Both the position numbers and the translations under genes were made by a program. Below, in pieces: positions 1 to 13,254 of a DNA stretch of 64,000 bases. The notes under the pieces were generated by a model. The model was given only the letters and a program-made list of their open reading frames with translations. It did not search any database and had not been told where the DNA came from. Every line of letters begins with the position of its first letter. Position 1 is the first letter of the stretch. The stretch is from NCBI GenBank assembly GCA_013400155.1, contig VXBM01000135.1, positions 582,130 through 646,129 of the forward strand. The letters are read 5' to 3'. The stretch is from Helopsaltes ochotensis (Eukaryota; Chordata; Aves; Passeriformes; Locustellidae).

Positions 1-38
<38 letters not shown>
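1..38. repeat. Poly(A) tract at window start
   Basis: The first 38 bases are uninterrupted A, followed by an A-rich stretch (GGAAAAAGAAAAAG). It may be the tail of a retrotransposed copy whose body lies to the left, or a simple mononucleotide repeat. The window edge hides the upstream sequence, so the two cannot be told apart. Confidence 0.9.
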
Positions 39-40
<2 letters not shown>

Positions 41-3000
41 AAAAAGAAAAAGTCAGCTACTTGGCTGTATTTAGCACCTCATGCACTTTTAGGAGAAGCC
101 CGTGAGGGAGTTAGAAAATAACTTGCTACTTCACGGCAGCGTATTTGGCAAATCATTCAGGAATGATGCCCTCTGACGGCAGTTCTCCGCTGTCCTGGTT
201 TATATAAAACGTAGTAGGTTTGCCCTGCGGATCTTTTAAAATCATTACAGACTCTGTGGTTTAACATGCCGCTCTTTTTGGCATGTAAAGCTGCTTTGTT
301 GAAGCGTCATCACAGTCATTTTCGATCACCAGCTAAAAAAAATTTCATTGTATTTATATAAAATATGCACCCGTGCTAAAATAAACTTTTTAATTTTTTT
401 TCCCTGTCCTTCGAGCTGTTTCGGTGACCACAGCCTTGCAATTTTTAAAACAAAAACTGTGTTTATCTTCCTGATGTTTTATGCAGAGTGTTGTTTAGAA
501 GGTGCCTCAGCTGCATGAAAGCTGACTTAGAGACGCGTTTTCCCTCACAGTGAATTTGTAACTACTTCAAGCTTCTGTAATCATAAAAATGAAACTAATA
601 CTTGGAAATTCAAGTGTAGAAGAAAACGGCAGAGCATACCTGACATTATAAGCATGTATGACAGCTGCACATAAAACTGTGGAAACAAACCGTTGTCTTG
701 TCTGAGAAGCTTTCACAGTCTGTATTTGTATCTATCTTTCAACTGTGTGTGAGATGCAGAACTTTAACCTTTGGGCTTTAAGAATCTCTATATTTCAAAA
801 AGAAATAATGGAATTAAGCCTACTGTGGAATCATCTGTGTTTTAAAGTTGTTTCACAGTTTTTAATTTGTAAGACCTGCAAATATAATCTGTGCAGCAAT
901 TATCTAAAATATTAACAGCTGAGTAGGTTGTATGGCAGTTCAGGATATTTCAGTGTTAAAGGTGAGGGATAATCACTATCATTAGGTGAAATTTATGACT
1001 GATATTCTTGTAGTTATGTCAAATGTGTATGTTTAAGACCAATAGGGCATGTCATTTCTGCTGTTACTCATGGGACTTCTGCCTGGGACCAAACTAGACA
1101 CTTTATGAATGGTGACCTGAGCTTTTAGATGAGAGCAATAGGAACGAAAGGCATGTGACTACACAATTTACCTTGACCCTAAATGAGAAATAGTGCTATC
1201 ATCTAAGGCTTTGGCAAGCTGTTTGTTTCCAACAAACAGACAAATTTAGCCTCCCTTTCCTGCTATTTCAAGTAAAGCTATATGATTGAAAGAAGTAATG
1301 AATATATATAGTCTTAGTAAAAAAGCCATTTAGACTCAAGTTCAGCAGGGACATGTTATGGCAGATATTTATTTAGGTGAGCTTGTAATGGCTTGGCTCC
1401 CCAGATATGCCTCATACTAAACTTCTGAAGAAAATTATGCTCAAAATGTATTGAAAAATAAGAACTTGATTTATAATTCACAGTGTGACAAGTGCTTGAC
1501 TTGCATCTTCTTGAGTAATTTAACAGTATTGGAATCTGTTTACCTTGTTAAAAGAAAAATGTGTATTTTAATACCTGTGTATTGACCGTGTGCACATTTT
1601 TCTCAGAAATAAGATATAATAACAGTAGTTAGTGCTTACTAAATATTGCTTACTGAGTCAAATTAATTGTTTGGGATTCTGGTAGCTAGACAATATTAAT
1701 ACTAAAAGATAGATGGATTGTCTTTGTGGTTTTTTTTTTTCTCTTTGGTAGGATAACAGTTAAATACTACTCCCTGGGAAACAACTCATACTTTTAAATT
1801 AAAGACAAGGCAAGATTTGAAATACAGTACTAATTTATTTTGCATGTATGTGTTCTTAACAATAATTCCCTTTTGAAAATGTTTCTCACAGTGTATCTAT
1901 AAACTTCTTGAAGTGCAATTCTATAGAACTGAAGTTTCAGTCAGACCTTGTCTCTAATGTTTTGCCAATCTCAGTGTAATTCCTGACACCTGTTTCATTC
2001 AGTATCAGACATGGATTCTTATTCATCTGATTTCAAAAACAGTATATGTTTTCTCTGTCTGTAGTGAACTTTATGTTCTAATTCCTCATATAATCCTTTC
2101 CCCCTTTTGCCCTTGGAAATATTCGAGAGGTTATAAGTCTTAGTAATTGTGACTATTTTAGAGTCCTTGTGCCATGTTCTTACATGGATTTTATGGTCTC
2201 ATTGATCTACTGTGCATTAGTTACTGTGGTTTTCATTGTGTTGCTAGAAGCTTGGAAGGAAATGATAACAGGCATTTGTATTGTTGATACACCGCAGTTT
2301 TAAATGAAGAAATAAATGTTCATTGCTATGTATAAATAAACCTTTTTTGTGGTTTCTTTTTCATAGGGACTCTTCTCTTGAATTTGTGCATAATATATGT
2401 AGTAGATCCAGTTTTCTGTTAACTTCCACACACAACAAGAAAAAGAGTGATAGATAGACAAGTTCTTTTTGCAGCAGAAACCCAAAGGAAAAAAACCAGC
2501 AACACGAAGCTTGTTTGGATAGCACTCTTCTCTGTAGTTACCCAAACTGTGTAATCAATAGGAAGGGCAAGTGCAGCACAAGCAGGTTTTCTGTTCCTTT
2601 CCTCCCCTCGGTTTTGACAGTGTCTGTGTGATTTCGGCACTTGCATAGAGATGCTAGTATAAGTATCTACCTTTTTATTGGAAAGAGGTCCTGGGGCATT
2701 GATGTTTCTTCCGCGTTTGGCAGCCACCAATACTGAAGCTTCCTGAAAGTGAACACTAGGTGTCATGTTACCACAAGCATCGGTGTCTTGTCTTCTCCCT
2801 GTCTTTTCAGGGTCAACAGGTAATCTTGACGTTTTTGTAAAACAGATGACCACCATTGCATTCCACACCAATATTTTAGTAAGTCTGGAATCCATTCAGT
2901 CATACTGTATATGACTTTCAGAAGCTTCAATTTTCCTGTGACTTTTATGAGAAGTCAGTACTGAGGTGGCATGGATTTCAAGATTATTTCCAAGATCTGT

Positions 3001-3803
3001 CTATGCTACAATACAAATCAATAGGATATAGTTACTAATTGAAGCTTTTTCTCACAGATACTGTTTTCTGTTAAAATTCATTGCTTGTTAAAAGCTGATT
3101 CAGAAACTTTTTCTGTAAAGTGAACAGAATTTTTCTTCTGATTTGGGGATGGCAAACACAAGAAAACAGATGGTGGAGCTTCATGACAGGGAAAAGGTGT
3201 CTATATACTCTGTTGTGTGAAGCCTAATAATTACTTTCTAATTTAAATTTTGTTGTCTTCCCACTTTTTTCAGAAGATGGTTTTTCCCCCTAAAAAATCT
3301 GTGAAATTAGTAGTTTCAAGATCCTATTAAAGAACTTTACCAAATAGTTACTAAATATCAGGGTGATTAAATGTTTTTCTTCACTTGGCTTCCTTGCTTT
3401 CACAAACTGAATCTGAATACGGCTTTTACCTGTACATATCTCTATGAAAGCACTTATCAAAGTGATAAACACCCCCAACAAATTCAAGCTTATGACTTTA
3501 ACATCTTAATGGTAATAAGACTTGTGCCCCTGCCACTCAGAAAAAGAAAAGCATTGGTATTCCTTTTACTCATCAGATCTGTGTTTCTTATTGTAAGCAG
3601 GGGTTTTTTTTCTGATGTTTTAAACATTTTATGAGATGAATAGAAATAAGAGTAATTTTCACTTGAGAGTTCAGAGACTGCTTAGAATAGAAATGGTAGT
3701 AGAGCTCAGCAGAAAGGAACAAAGCATGACCATGTTCCTACAAAACTGACACCTAATATTGCTTGTCAGCAACATCACAAGAATGGAGGCAGCAAACACA
3801 AAT
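39..3803. other. Unique AT-rich DNA, no gene recognised
   Basis: No repeat family, RNA gene or convincing exon is visible. The stretch contains short T-runs (near 1730) and the longest open frame of the window (2419-2895 minus, 158 codons). That frame matches no family I recognise and has no supporting signals. It reads as intergenic or intronic DNA. Confidence 0.6.
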
Positions 3804-4165
3804 CAGATTCATTCAGGTTGAAAGGGACCTTGGGAGGTCCACAAGTGTTACCTTCCCCTGAAAGCAGTGACCATGTGAAATTCAGACTGAGTTGCTCAGT
3901 TCTTTTCCCAGCACATCTTCAAAACCTCTATGCCAGCTGCTCCCTGCTGGGTTGTTTTCCTGGTGAATTGGGGGTGTGCTGTTAGCTCCTCCCTCGAAGC
4001 CCCTACTTCATTAGGTTCAAGCAGACCCAGCTTACTCAGCCACTTGTCACAGGGGAAGTGCTTCAGCCTCTGGCCCATTTCAGTGGGCTTTGATGGGACT
4101 TGCTGTCATTTGTCAGTGTTTCTTGTGTTGCAGGGCCCAAACCTGAGTGCAGTGTACTGAGTGCC
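3804..4165 (-). mobile_element. CR1 LINE 3' fragment (old copy)
   Basis: The plus strand reads as the complement of a CR1 3' end. It opens with an 'ATTCAGGTTGAAAGGGACCT' block, continues through a degenerate 'TTGCTCAG' segment, and reaches a 'CAGTGTTTCTTGTGTTGCAG' and 'GCCCAAACCTGAG' segment typical of the region just upstream of the CR1 3' UTR. The element therefore runs on the minus strand and is 5'-truncated. It has drifted a good deal from any consensus I remember, so it is probably an older avian CR1 subfamily. Small open frames inside it are not genes. Confidence 0.75.
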
Positions 4166-7100
4166 GAGTAAAGGGAAATGATTCCATGGACTGCACTCTG
4201 TTGTGGCTAATGCTGTCAGCCTTTGTGGCTAGCATTGTGCACTGGTGACTCCTGCCCATCAGGACAGAAAGACCCCTAAATCTTTTCATATACTCTTCCC
4301 CACACCTCACACATACCCACCCGCGCACCTCTCCCTGCCATGTTTCAGGGAGAAATCTGAGGTTTTTAAAAAGCAGATGACCAGCTTAAGTGCCTCTTCT
4401 TGTCCTTCTTTAGTTGAGAATGAATGCAGAACTCCAGAGGAATTTAGTAGATTATTGCACTTGCTTTTTGGTGTGCTCCTTGACTTTTTTGGGTTTTTTT
4501 CACCACCAAAAGCAAGAAAAGGCTCATGCTGACTTTCATCTGAAGTTAAGATTCACTTACTATAAGAACTGTATGTTAAACTAGTTGGAACAATTTAGTT
4601 GACTTACTCATCCTTCACATTACAGATGAAGCTAACTGTTAAAGACAACTGAGGCCCACGATTGTGTTTCACTACAGACACTCTTTGTCAGTAATACTCT
4701 TACAGCAGTTATGATCTAAATTTTATTGGTCTGGTTTTTTTTGAAAAAAGGAAGCTGATTCTACTGTTTTAAGCTTTTCTGTACCTGCTTGTCTGAACTT
4801 TCTGTCTGAAGAACACCGTGACTCCAGTGAGAGCTGACATGCTGGAACCCTTCTGCCACTCTTTATTTATGTATATCAACAGGCAGATTTCTGTAATGAG
4901 ATTTACAAACTCTCCAAAGGATATAACCTTGAAGAGCTGGAACCCTTTAGCACAATCTAATCAATATTATCTCATTTATCATCTCCTTGTAAAGTTCAGA
5001 TTGTTGTAGGGACAAAATACATTTCTAGTATTTAGAGAAGTTTTGGGCAGGAAAATCAATGCAAAACACCAGGGTTTTTTTTGTACTGTGCTTTAAAAAG
5101 GCATTCTACAGCTGATGCTGTATGATACTCTAAAATCATTACCCTTACAGTGCTTCCCTCCACCGTGCCAAACTTGCATGACAGTTTCATGCATGTTGTT
5201 GTGTGATTTTTACCTTTGCAGAGCTTATCTGAGGATTTTAAGTCGCCAGATTATTAAAAACTAATGAGAAACATTTTCCCTAAACACGCAAGTTCTGTGT
5301 AATGCCATCTGCTGTGCAAAGTGCATCTGGAGTAGCTTTTTTTCATGGGTGCTTAACATCCACACTGTAAACACAATGACTTCCCAGAGTCTGAGTGGCT
5401 GAATTCCATAGCACTTCCTTGATTGAAATCAGTAGTTACAGCAAGATGCAGCAGACAGGCTTAATTGATTTGTTGAGGACCACAGAAACAGTCTTACCCA
5501 GGGCTGGAATCAAAACCTTCTGGTGTCAAATCTTTATCGTCAGCTCCTGATGATTCTTCCTTGATACAAAACAATAGTTTGTTGGTTTTACCTTTTGATG
5601 GGAATTCTCATTTATGCCCAGCTTTTGCAGGAGGCCTGACTATAATGGAATGAGTTGAAATGGGGCTCAGAGTAGCTCAGCCTATGTTTTGTGATGGTCT
5701 GTTCTCACACAGCCAGTAAAAAGCAGTGCATGTTGGCTACACTGTGCCTGCTGGCGGTCAGCATTTCCACAGTGATACAGCACTGGTTCTTATTAATTGA
5801 TGTTAATATCTACCTGTATACCAGAGAAAATGTAAATAGTAACATGGTAAGTTTCAGAACACACTGTGAAGTGGGTGAGCATTATTGTTCCTACTTTTAC
5901 CAGTGGAAAAACTGAAAGAGATTTCGGTTAAAGTTTTGAGTTGGTTTGGGGTTTTTCTTTGTAAATTTGGATTGAGGAAATTGTTTTTCAGTACTTTACA
6001 TTTAGTGAATACCTAACAAATCTTCCCCATATGTTATGTAGAGAATGCTTATCAAGGTTTTCTTTTGCATCTTAATTAGATTATTTTTCTCCTCATTCTA
6101 TCATGTACTATCCTGTCTGATCCAGTAACGGGTGTAGCCTTTGGAGAAATCTCATTCACTTAAATTACTGGCTGCTGCCACTTGTCTAACTAAGGACTAC
6201 TATATTTAGGATTACCATGAACATGGATACATTATGTAGCTTATACAATGCTAATATGTAACATGAAAAATAGAGAAGAACAAAAATACACATTCAAAAC
6301 AGTGCTAAATGAAATGGGAGATAGTTAGAAATGTTTTTTTGTTTCCTCTATAGAAGCTCTGTTTTTCCTCTAAGTATATGTGCAGATAGTAAGTTTAGTG
6401 GAGGAAAGTGTCAGAAGAAATAGTCTCACATGGAATAATATGAGATCATGCATATTTGAGACACATGCATGAGATGTATATTTGAAAGCTGTTTGTCACA
6501 AGTGTGTTGCCATCTTCCTCTCCAGCAAGCCTGTTAAATCAACAGTCAAAGAGATACATTTGTTATTTGTATCACTGGCTGCAGCTAAGACATAGCTACC
6601 GCAAGGAAATTCATGGGCACATCTTTCATACAAATCCTATCTTAACAGTATTAAGTCACATTTTTAGAAAGGCTTTAGGAATTGCTCATAGACATTGTTG
6701 TATTAATAAAATGCTAGTGTCTTCTATACCAGTAAAATACTCACTTCAAGCAGGCATTACAATCTTATTTTATGTCATGTGTCTTTTCTTCTCTTTCTCA
6801 ACTTATCCTGCTGTCTTAGGTATTGTAAATGCAGCATTTAGACATTCTTCTGCCACCCTTCATGAGCCCTGATGGAGCAGCAATATAAGGATATGCAGTA
6901 ATCTATGCTGTGTGTTCATTTCCAGTATACAGTTGAAGCATAATTAAGCATATGTTGCCAGTTCAGTCTGACCGTATTGTTTTGTGATATAGCTATTGCT
7001 CTTTATAAAATCTCCTCTTTTTTCTAGTTTTGAAAGGGTAGTTATCAGTTGCATCATCACACAGTTCTATTCAACTATTTATTGTACTTTTCATTAAGAG

Positions 7101-8226
7101 ATGAATTATTTACTAAGGCATCTGGTGCATCATATGGTGCATATGCTCAGTGTGCTAAACAGAATGCTCTTTTTTGAATAATAAGGGAAAAAAATACACT
7201 ACATAAAAGGATTAGACTTCCTAGTGTGCTTTGAAGAGTAACTTTACTGTTCTAAAATCTCCAAGCCCATTTTGTGATCATTAAAGGAATCTTTGATTCT
7301 AGTGGAACATGTGTGCATATCTGTATGTGTCTGTATTCATAATATCTGAAAAGTAAAAAAGACATTATTCTCTGACAAAAACTGTATTATACATGGGCTA
7401 GCTATATGATACTTCTTCCACTTCTGTGACTGATAACCACAGAATAAAGTGCAGTACCATCCACAATTTGTAAGGCAAGAAATTTTTATTTTTACAATCT
7501 ATAGAAATTATATATCCTCCAAGGATATCAAACATTAAACAAAGACCTTCTCAGTCTGCAGATAACCTGTAGGCAATATATATACTTCAGCCTACTGTAT
7601 CTAACCTCCAATTTCTTTCATATATTTCAGACAAACTTCACACTCATTTTACATTAGAAAATCACGGAAATGTACTGTAGATGAAATAATTGTCTGACAT
7701 TAGTTTAAGGCTGATTTATCACTTCATTCCATAGTGCCATTTCCATAGTGTCAAGGGAAGGATAGCTTAAATTGTGTATGGGCTAATTTATTCACTGTTT
7801 AGAATTACACATCTTTGCTCCCCATCAAATAAAATTTGATTCAAAACTTTCTACTTATAATGTTTCAGAAAATGAAACTTAAATCTATTCAGTGTACCTT
7901 CCATTTACAAAAACATTGAAATTCCATTGAAATTAGACATTCAGAAGTTTTAACAGTGGTAGGTTTTTTGTTAAATGGGACGTTAACAAAAGCATGGCAT
8001 TGTCACAACTGTGTTTAAACAATCAAAATTGGGAATGTAGAAGAATGTGTTGTTCTCAAAGGACTTTGAAAAACAACATGGTTTATTCAGAAAACATGCA
8101 TAATCCAATAGGAGAGCTGTCTGCTTTAAGCATATTTGACATTGAAATAGGTGGATTCTCCTAAAGGTAGATGGTTTAGGAAGATGGCCCAGGAAGAAAG
8201 TATGAAGTCTGAGTTGTCAAAATTAC
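4166..8226. other. Unique AT-rich DNA, no gene recognised
   Basis: About 4 kb without a recognisable repeat, RNA gene or exon. A 122-codon open frame at 6504-6872 plus has no recognisable domain and no conserved-looking motif. I treat it as chance. Confidence 0.55.
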
Positions 8227-8480
8227 AAAATCACAGAATTAACTAGGTTGGAAAAGACCTTTGAGGTCATGGAGCCTGTGACATACACCACCTTGTCAAC
8301 TAGACCATGGCACTAAATGCCACATGAAGTCTTTCCTTAAACACCTTCAGGGATTGTGACTCCATCAGCTCTCTGGGCAGCCCATTCCAATGCCCAATCA
8401 CCCCCTCTGTGAAGAACTTCTTCCTAATGTCCAACCTAAACCTCCCCTGGTGCAGTTTAAGACTCTGTCCTCTTGTCTTT
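8227..8480 (-). mobile_element. CR1 LINE 3' fragment
   Basis: This is a clear complement of a bird CR1 3' UTR. The 'AATCACAGAATT' start is followed by 'AGGTTGGAAAAGACCTTTGA', then 'CACCTTGTCAACTAGACCAT', 'CTGGGCAGCCCATTCCAATG' and a final 'CCTCTTGTCT'. The element lies on the minus strand, is truncated at about 250 bp, and carries no coding sequence. It is much closer to consensus than the copy at 3.8 kb, so it is probably younger. Confidence 0.93.
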
Positions 8481-11400
8481 AAAATGCTACCACAACAACG
8501 TAATGGTTTAACTTACACTGAAATAGTTTAGATCTGATTTGCATGCCTAATCACAAGCAGCTCTCTTATTTATGACAGAGTCAGATAATATAAATTGTAG
8601 CTTGAAGCTTTAAGGAATGCTTCGTTCTTCTTACTCTTACTACGTGTAATTGAATCTTTTGAATAAGAAAACAAAAATTAGATTTGTAATTCTTATTGAG
8701 GGCAGTCTTGTAGCAGTTGGAACCGTCTGTGACTAAATCTTCAAGAATATGCCTTTCAAATGTGAGGAAAGAGGAAAAAATGTGTAATAGTTTTTTGACA
8801 GTAGGGAAAAAGCCCAACCCAACCACAGCTGATAAGCTGACCCGATGTAGGGATTTTTTATCATCTCTTCAATTTTTGGTTTATTGTGACTAATTGTGCC
8901 TGTGTGCTGTTGTGCTTATTTACTCCTCTAATTCTGTACTTCACTAGTTTGTGCTCTTTCTTTATAATCTTTGCTATAGATCTAGTAAAAATAAATCAGA
9001 CTTTTGTGCTAGCTGAACATGTATTCTTGTAGGTCCTCCATTTCAGTTAACAAAAAAATGAAGAGAGGATTTTTTTTTCCTACAACCAGAAACACTATAG
9101 GGTAGTTATGAAAAGAGAATGGATGTGAAAGGGGTGAGTAGGCAGACACATGTTGCCTAGACCTCAGGGAGCACTGGGTTGTTTTTAATGGATTATTTGT
9201 ATTTCCATGTAATAGAGAAAGTCCATACTTGCATCTCTGCTATCTCTGTTTCTTCTTTCCATCTTTTGGCAGTTTGACAGACTTTTATAAATGTTGCTGA
9301 GCTTAACTCAGTGTCAATTTGCTGTAGTTTTCATAGCAAAAAATATCTAAATGTAGTGAACCTGCTTGAGCTGACACTCTAATTCTCATAATACCAATGT
9401 CATTTTAATCTGACCAGGGTCAACCTAATTCTGTTTTGTAAAAACCTCTTGCTTCATCAATTTATAGCATAAAATCAAGACTTAATCTTTTAAAATTTAT
9501 AAAAGTTCCCCTCTATTATGTGATTCATTGCCAAGTATCACAAAGAAGTACAGCGAGTGCTTCATGTATAATTTTAAGCAATTAGTGTTGGTGTTGTCTA
9601 CTCTGGGAGAAATATAAAAATGGTTTTTTGTAAGGCAGACTGTTCTACCTTAAAAAATTATGGCTTAGGCCAGCACTTTAGCAGAATTAAGAAATAAAAC
9701 TAAAACAAATCCACCAACCTATTACCATACTATATGGCACTGAGGTGTGAGATTAACATAATGACATTCTATAAATTCCTTTTGGATGGAATTTATGATT
9801 GGTAAAAAGTAGATTGTTCCACAGAGCATCATTATTTTTCAAGTATTTCTGTGAAACTTTGGCAAATAGAGACCAGCTGAGAGAGTATTATCAATATAAA
9901 TGTCCTATGGAGAAGGTATCTTTTCCATTTAAATAAAGTAATCAAAACATTCTCCGAAATAAAAGATGAGGAAACATTCTTAAGGTCTGAGAATACTATT
10001 TCTCTGTAACTGAATAGTCTGACTGTAACCTCTGGTTTTATTTGTGGTGTTGGTGTTTCATTAGGAGGGCTTCTGCTCATGGAGAACTAATTCTCTATCT
10101 TGCATTTAATTGGATGTGACTTAAAAGAACAGTCAAAGCAGCATTCTATGTTCTCTCTATATAATTTGCAATAAATACTGAAAAGTATTTTATTCCTTAA
10201 ATATAATGGAAAATTGTCATCTTGAACATTATTGCACAGAATAAAAAATCAGTTACAATAGTTATAACTTGCAGTCTAAACAGTCTTTCATCAGCTTGCT
10301 TGATATTTACAGATCAGATATCTTGTGGAACTAATTCATGTTCTTATGTGAAATTAAGGTGCTTCCACTAATGAGTTCTGCAGATACTTTTTATGACTGT
10401 TTCAGTTAATTTGAACGTAACACCTTGCCTTAGTTTTTCAAGATCTAATAGTTTCCAACTTTTCCACTGGTGGTAAAGGGTAACCTATAACTTAAAGGCA
10501 TAGCCCTGCATTGGGATCTGAGAGTTTTGTTGGATATCAAGTAACTGCTGTATAAGCAGAATAATATTCCATTTAAATGGTACCCTTCTGTGGGTGGGTA
10601 TTACTACTTCCTACACTACAGAGATGCAGTCAGTAAGAGTACACAAGTGTGACCATGGCAGAATGCCAAGCACTAAAATACATTTGATCATAACTGTTCA
10701 AATGTTAGCATTTTCCTTTGCACAGTTTTGTCCTATGCTAGTTAGCAGTCTTCCCGATCATATCCAATACAGGTATGGTAACGACCATTCCTGTGGGAGG
10801 CATGATTGTGGTCCATGTCTTCAGAGAAGGGAAAAGCATTTAGATTCACTCATACAAGTTGTGCCATCTGACCTTCAGCCCCTCAGCTGCCTGCTGTAGC
10901 TGCCTGTTTGTCCTTGTACTAACCTGATGTGCTCAGAAGTCTTTGAGGCTTGCTGACCCTTTTACTCAGGGGAATTTACCACCAGTGATGTGAGTAAAGG
11001 ACTTCTTTTTCAAGCGAACAAATATTTAGACCATTTGTGATTTGCAAAATGAAGCATAAAGTGATGGAAAAGAATCCATTCCAAAAAGTCTATTTCATCC
11101 TAGGGCATGTGCATTAATGTTTTATTTTGGACATGGGCATGACTTTGGGGAGCATCCAAATTATATCCTGTGTTGGCAAGTAGCACATCTGAATACAGGT
11201 AGATCTGTGGAATAAGGCAGAGGGACTGAACATTCAGTCATCAAACGTCAACAGTTTGATTTCAGATTAGCTCTAGCTTGATCTTGTGGACTGTTACTGG
11301 TTGGTCTGTCTAGGTTTGCCCCTGGATCACGTCCAGCTCATGTGCTCTGGGACTATGCTATGATGGAGGCCATGGAATGAGAAGTGGGAATGACTGGAGG

Positions 11401-11738
11401 AGACTTGCTTCAAAAATCTGCTTCTAGTGCAAGCTAAAATGCTGGTAGAGAAGTATTCAGGCTTTTAGATGGAACTAAATTGAAAGTTGCTTCATAGATG
11501 CACCTGATTAATTTTAGACTGCAGTTAGGGTTCAGTCTGTATGACCATGGCATAACATGTCCAAATTAAAATCTGTTCAAAATGCTGATAGTAGGAGTGT
11601 TGCATCCCTAACAAAAGTAGTTTTACTCTCTGCAGATCAACTTTTTTTATACTGCATTACTAGTCTGTATAGATACAGGCTCAGTAAATTTGATTCTGTT
11701 TTTATATTCCAAATATGATTTAAAAATGCAATCCCCTT
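8481..11738. other. Unique AT-rich DNA, no gene recognised
   Basis: No recognisable repeat or exon. Open frames at 9832-10080 minus (82 codons) and 10594-10899 plus (101 codons) match no family I know and have no supporting signals. Confidence 0.55.
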
Positions 11739-11802
11739 ACTATCCTCTCTCTCTCTCACTTCCCCCATTCCCAGCCTCCCTTCCCCCGCCCCCCCCACCA
11801 GC
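11739..11802. repeat. Polypyrimidine tract, (CT)n then C-rich
   Basis: A short (CT)n run is followed by a C-rich stretch containing an eight-C run near 11790. It sits about 50 bp left of a solo LTR. Long homopyrimidine tracts can adopt triplex structures, but nothing here shows a function. Confidence 0.8.
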
Positions 11803-11852
11803 GTACAAATGAGGAAATTTGTCTTCCTTGCCTACCCTAGATACTGGTATAT

Positions 11853-12357
11853 TGTGGGAATCCTAAAAACCCTCTCAGGGAAACTTGCAGGCTTTGCCCT
11901 GGAAAGATTTACCATAGAGTTCCCTGCCTAGGCTGAAAGAGAAGACTTCCTTCATGGTGTCTTACAAAACTACTGCCAATTTACCCCGGATTGCTTCTTT
12001 CATTGGTCACTTACCCTGCCCTCCCCAGCTGTTTATCGCTTATCCCCCCATAGGTTTGCTGCCCCTTGCCCTGCCTTTGTACCGCCCCTGCGCCCTCAGG
12101 CCATTGGTTCCTGCACTCCAGACTGAAGCCAGTGCAAACCACATGGTCCTTTTTCTTCTGTCCATGATCCCTCCAGCATGCTGAAATAAACCTTGCTGGA
12201 AAATATCATACAGGAGGCCTTTCCTGTCCTTCCTCCACTGAGGCATGTGTGTGTGCATGGGCTTGAAATGGCTGTTCCTGTGGCCTCCTCTGAATGGCTT
12301 CTGAAGGAGAGGCTTCGAGAAGGTAACACCATTTCTCTATCCTGCCACGATGCTACA
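11853..12357 (+). mobile_element. Solo LTR of an endogenous retrovirus (505 bp)
   Basis: The block starts TGTGGGAATC and ends GATGCTACA, the TG...CA termini expected of an LTR. It is flanked by GTATAT (11847-11852) and GTGTAT (12358-12363), a 6-bp target duplication with one mismatch. Internal signals support plus orientation: inverted CCAAT boxes (ATTGG) near 12003 and 12102, and an AATAAA polyadenylation signal at 12185-12190, leaving about 165 bp to the 3' edge. No retroviral coding sequence adjoins it, so it is a solo LTR. A 6-bp duplication would suggest an ERVK-like (class II) element. Open frames on both strands inside it (for example 11954-12184) are not genes. Confidence 0.72.
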
Positions 12358-12400
12358 GTGTATAGCACTGGAAGTCAGGATAAAGCAATAAGTATTGGCA

Positions 12401-12450
12401 GCTCTTTCTCTTCCTCCTCTTCCTCCTTCTTACTATTCTTTCCTTTTTGT
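12401..12450. repeat. Polypyrimidine tract (TCC/CTT-rich)
   Basis: A nearly pure C/T run built from TCTTCC-type units lies in the 184-bp gap between two solo LTRs. Confidence 0.75.
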
Positions 12451-12541
12451 ATTTGAGAGGGTGTGATTTTGACAATTATTGTCAGGTGTGCTATGAGAAG
12501 TAAGATGGAAAATTTTCCCTCAATTTGCAAAATTCCTTAAT

Positions 12542-12908
12542 TGTCGCTGTTTAGCACAGCACAAACAACACAGAACACTTGGAAGGTGAAGAGCAGAAGA
12601 GAGGGTTGACCTTTATTGTTCTCTATTATATAGTTTTCAGATCCATGCCAGGGATTGGTAGAGAGTATCGCCACCTCTCCAATCCCACTGGCCAAACTGA
12701 CTGTCAATCAAATGTTTCTTCACACAGAAAGTATGTGATGTTTACAAGAATTTCCCCAAAACATCCCTATCTATCCATAACACCCGTTATCGATAAAAAG
12801 ATATTTTCTGCTGAGAAAGCAGCAAGAACTGTGCAAAACATTGAGAACTCTGACTCCACTTTGGAAACCAAGAAACACATCAGAAAGGCTGCAAAAGTCA
12901 GGGCAGCA
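12542..12908 (-). mobile_element. Solo LTR, ERVK-like (367 bp), copy 1 of a two-copy family
   Basis: The LTR starts TGTCGCTGTT and ends GTCAGGGCAGCA. It is flanked on both sides by CTTAAT (12536-12541 and 12909-12914), a perfect 6-bp target duplication. It aligns over its whole length with the LTR at 48703-49047, sharing 'GATCCATGCCAGGGATTGG'-like, 'GTATGTGATGTTTAC' and 'AAGAAACACATCAGAAAGGC' segments. Sense is the minus strand: read that way there is an AATAAA signal at 12612-12617 about 70 bp from the 3' edge. The 6-bp duplication fits ERVK-like integrases. The 115-codon frame at 12579-12926 runs off the end of the LTR and is not a gene. Confidence 0.92.
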
Positions 12909-13254
12909 CTTAATTACACAAATTGAGAAACTCTAGAGGAAAGAACTTCTTCTGTATGTTTTGTTCCTCCTCTTCATGGACTGCGGAATGCTCATCATTA
13001 CTTGGTTCTGTTAAGAAACGAAGTACAGCATATTAGTGAAGAGTATTTCAGATAGTAGATGTGTGTAATCCTTGAGGCATGCAAAACACCCTCTTTTTTT
13101 GCTAGAGGAAATTGGTCTTCCTATTAATTCATCAGGAAAAATTGGTAAATAAACTAAAGACTGGAGGAAGATTAGAGTTTAAAATTCTTTTGGAAAGAGT
13201 GTTTTAGGTGCTTTAATTCTAGTTCAAAATATCCTTAAACATGTGATGACACCC

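Noticed and set aside
2802..2830. Pyrimidine tract plus AG, then GGTCAACAG, then GT: a possible 9-base microexon
   Set aside because: Such patterns are common by chance and no flanking exons are recognised.
6504..6872. 122-codon frame with a hydrophobic stretch, considered as a retroviral envelope remnant
   Set aside because: No family motif, no LTR nearby, and no similarity I can name.
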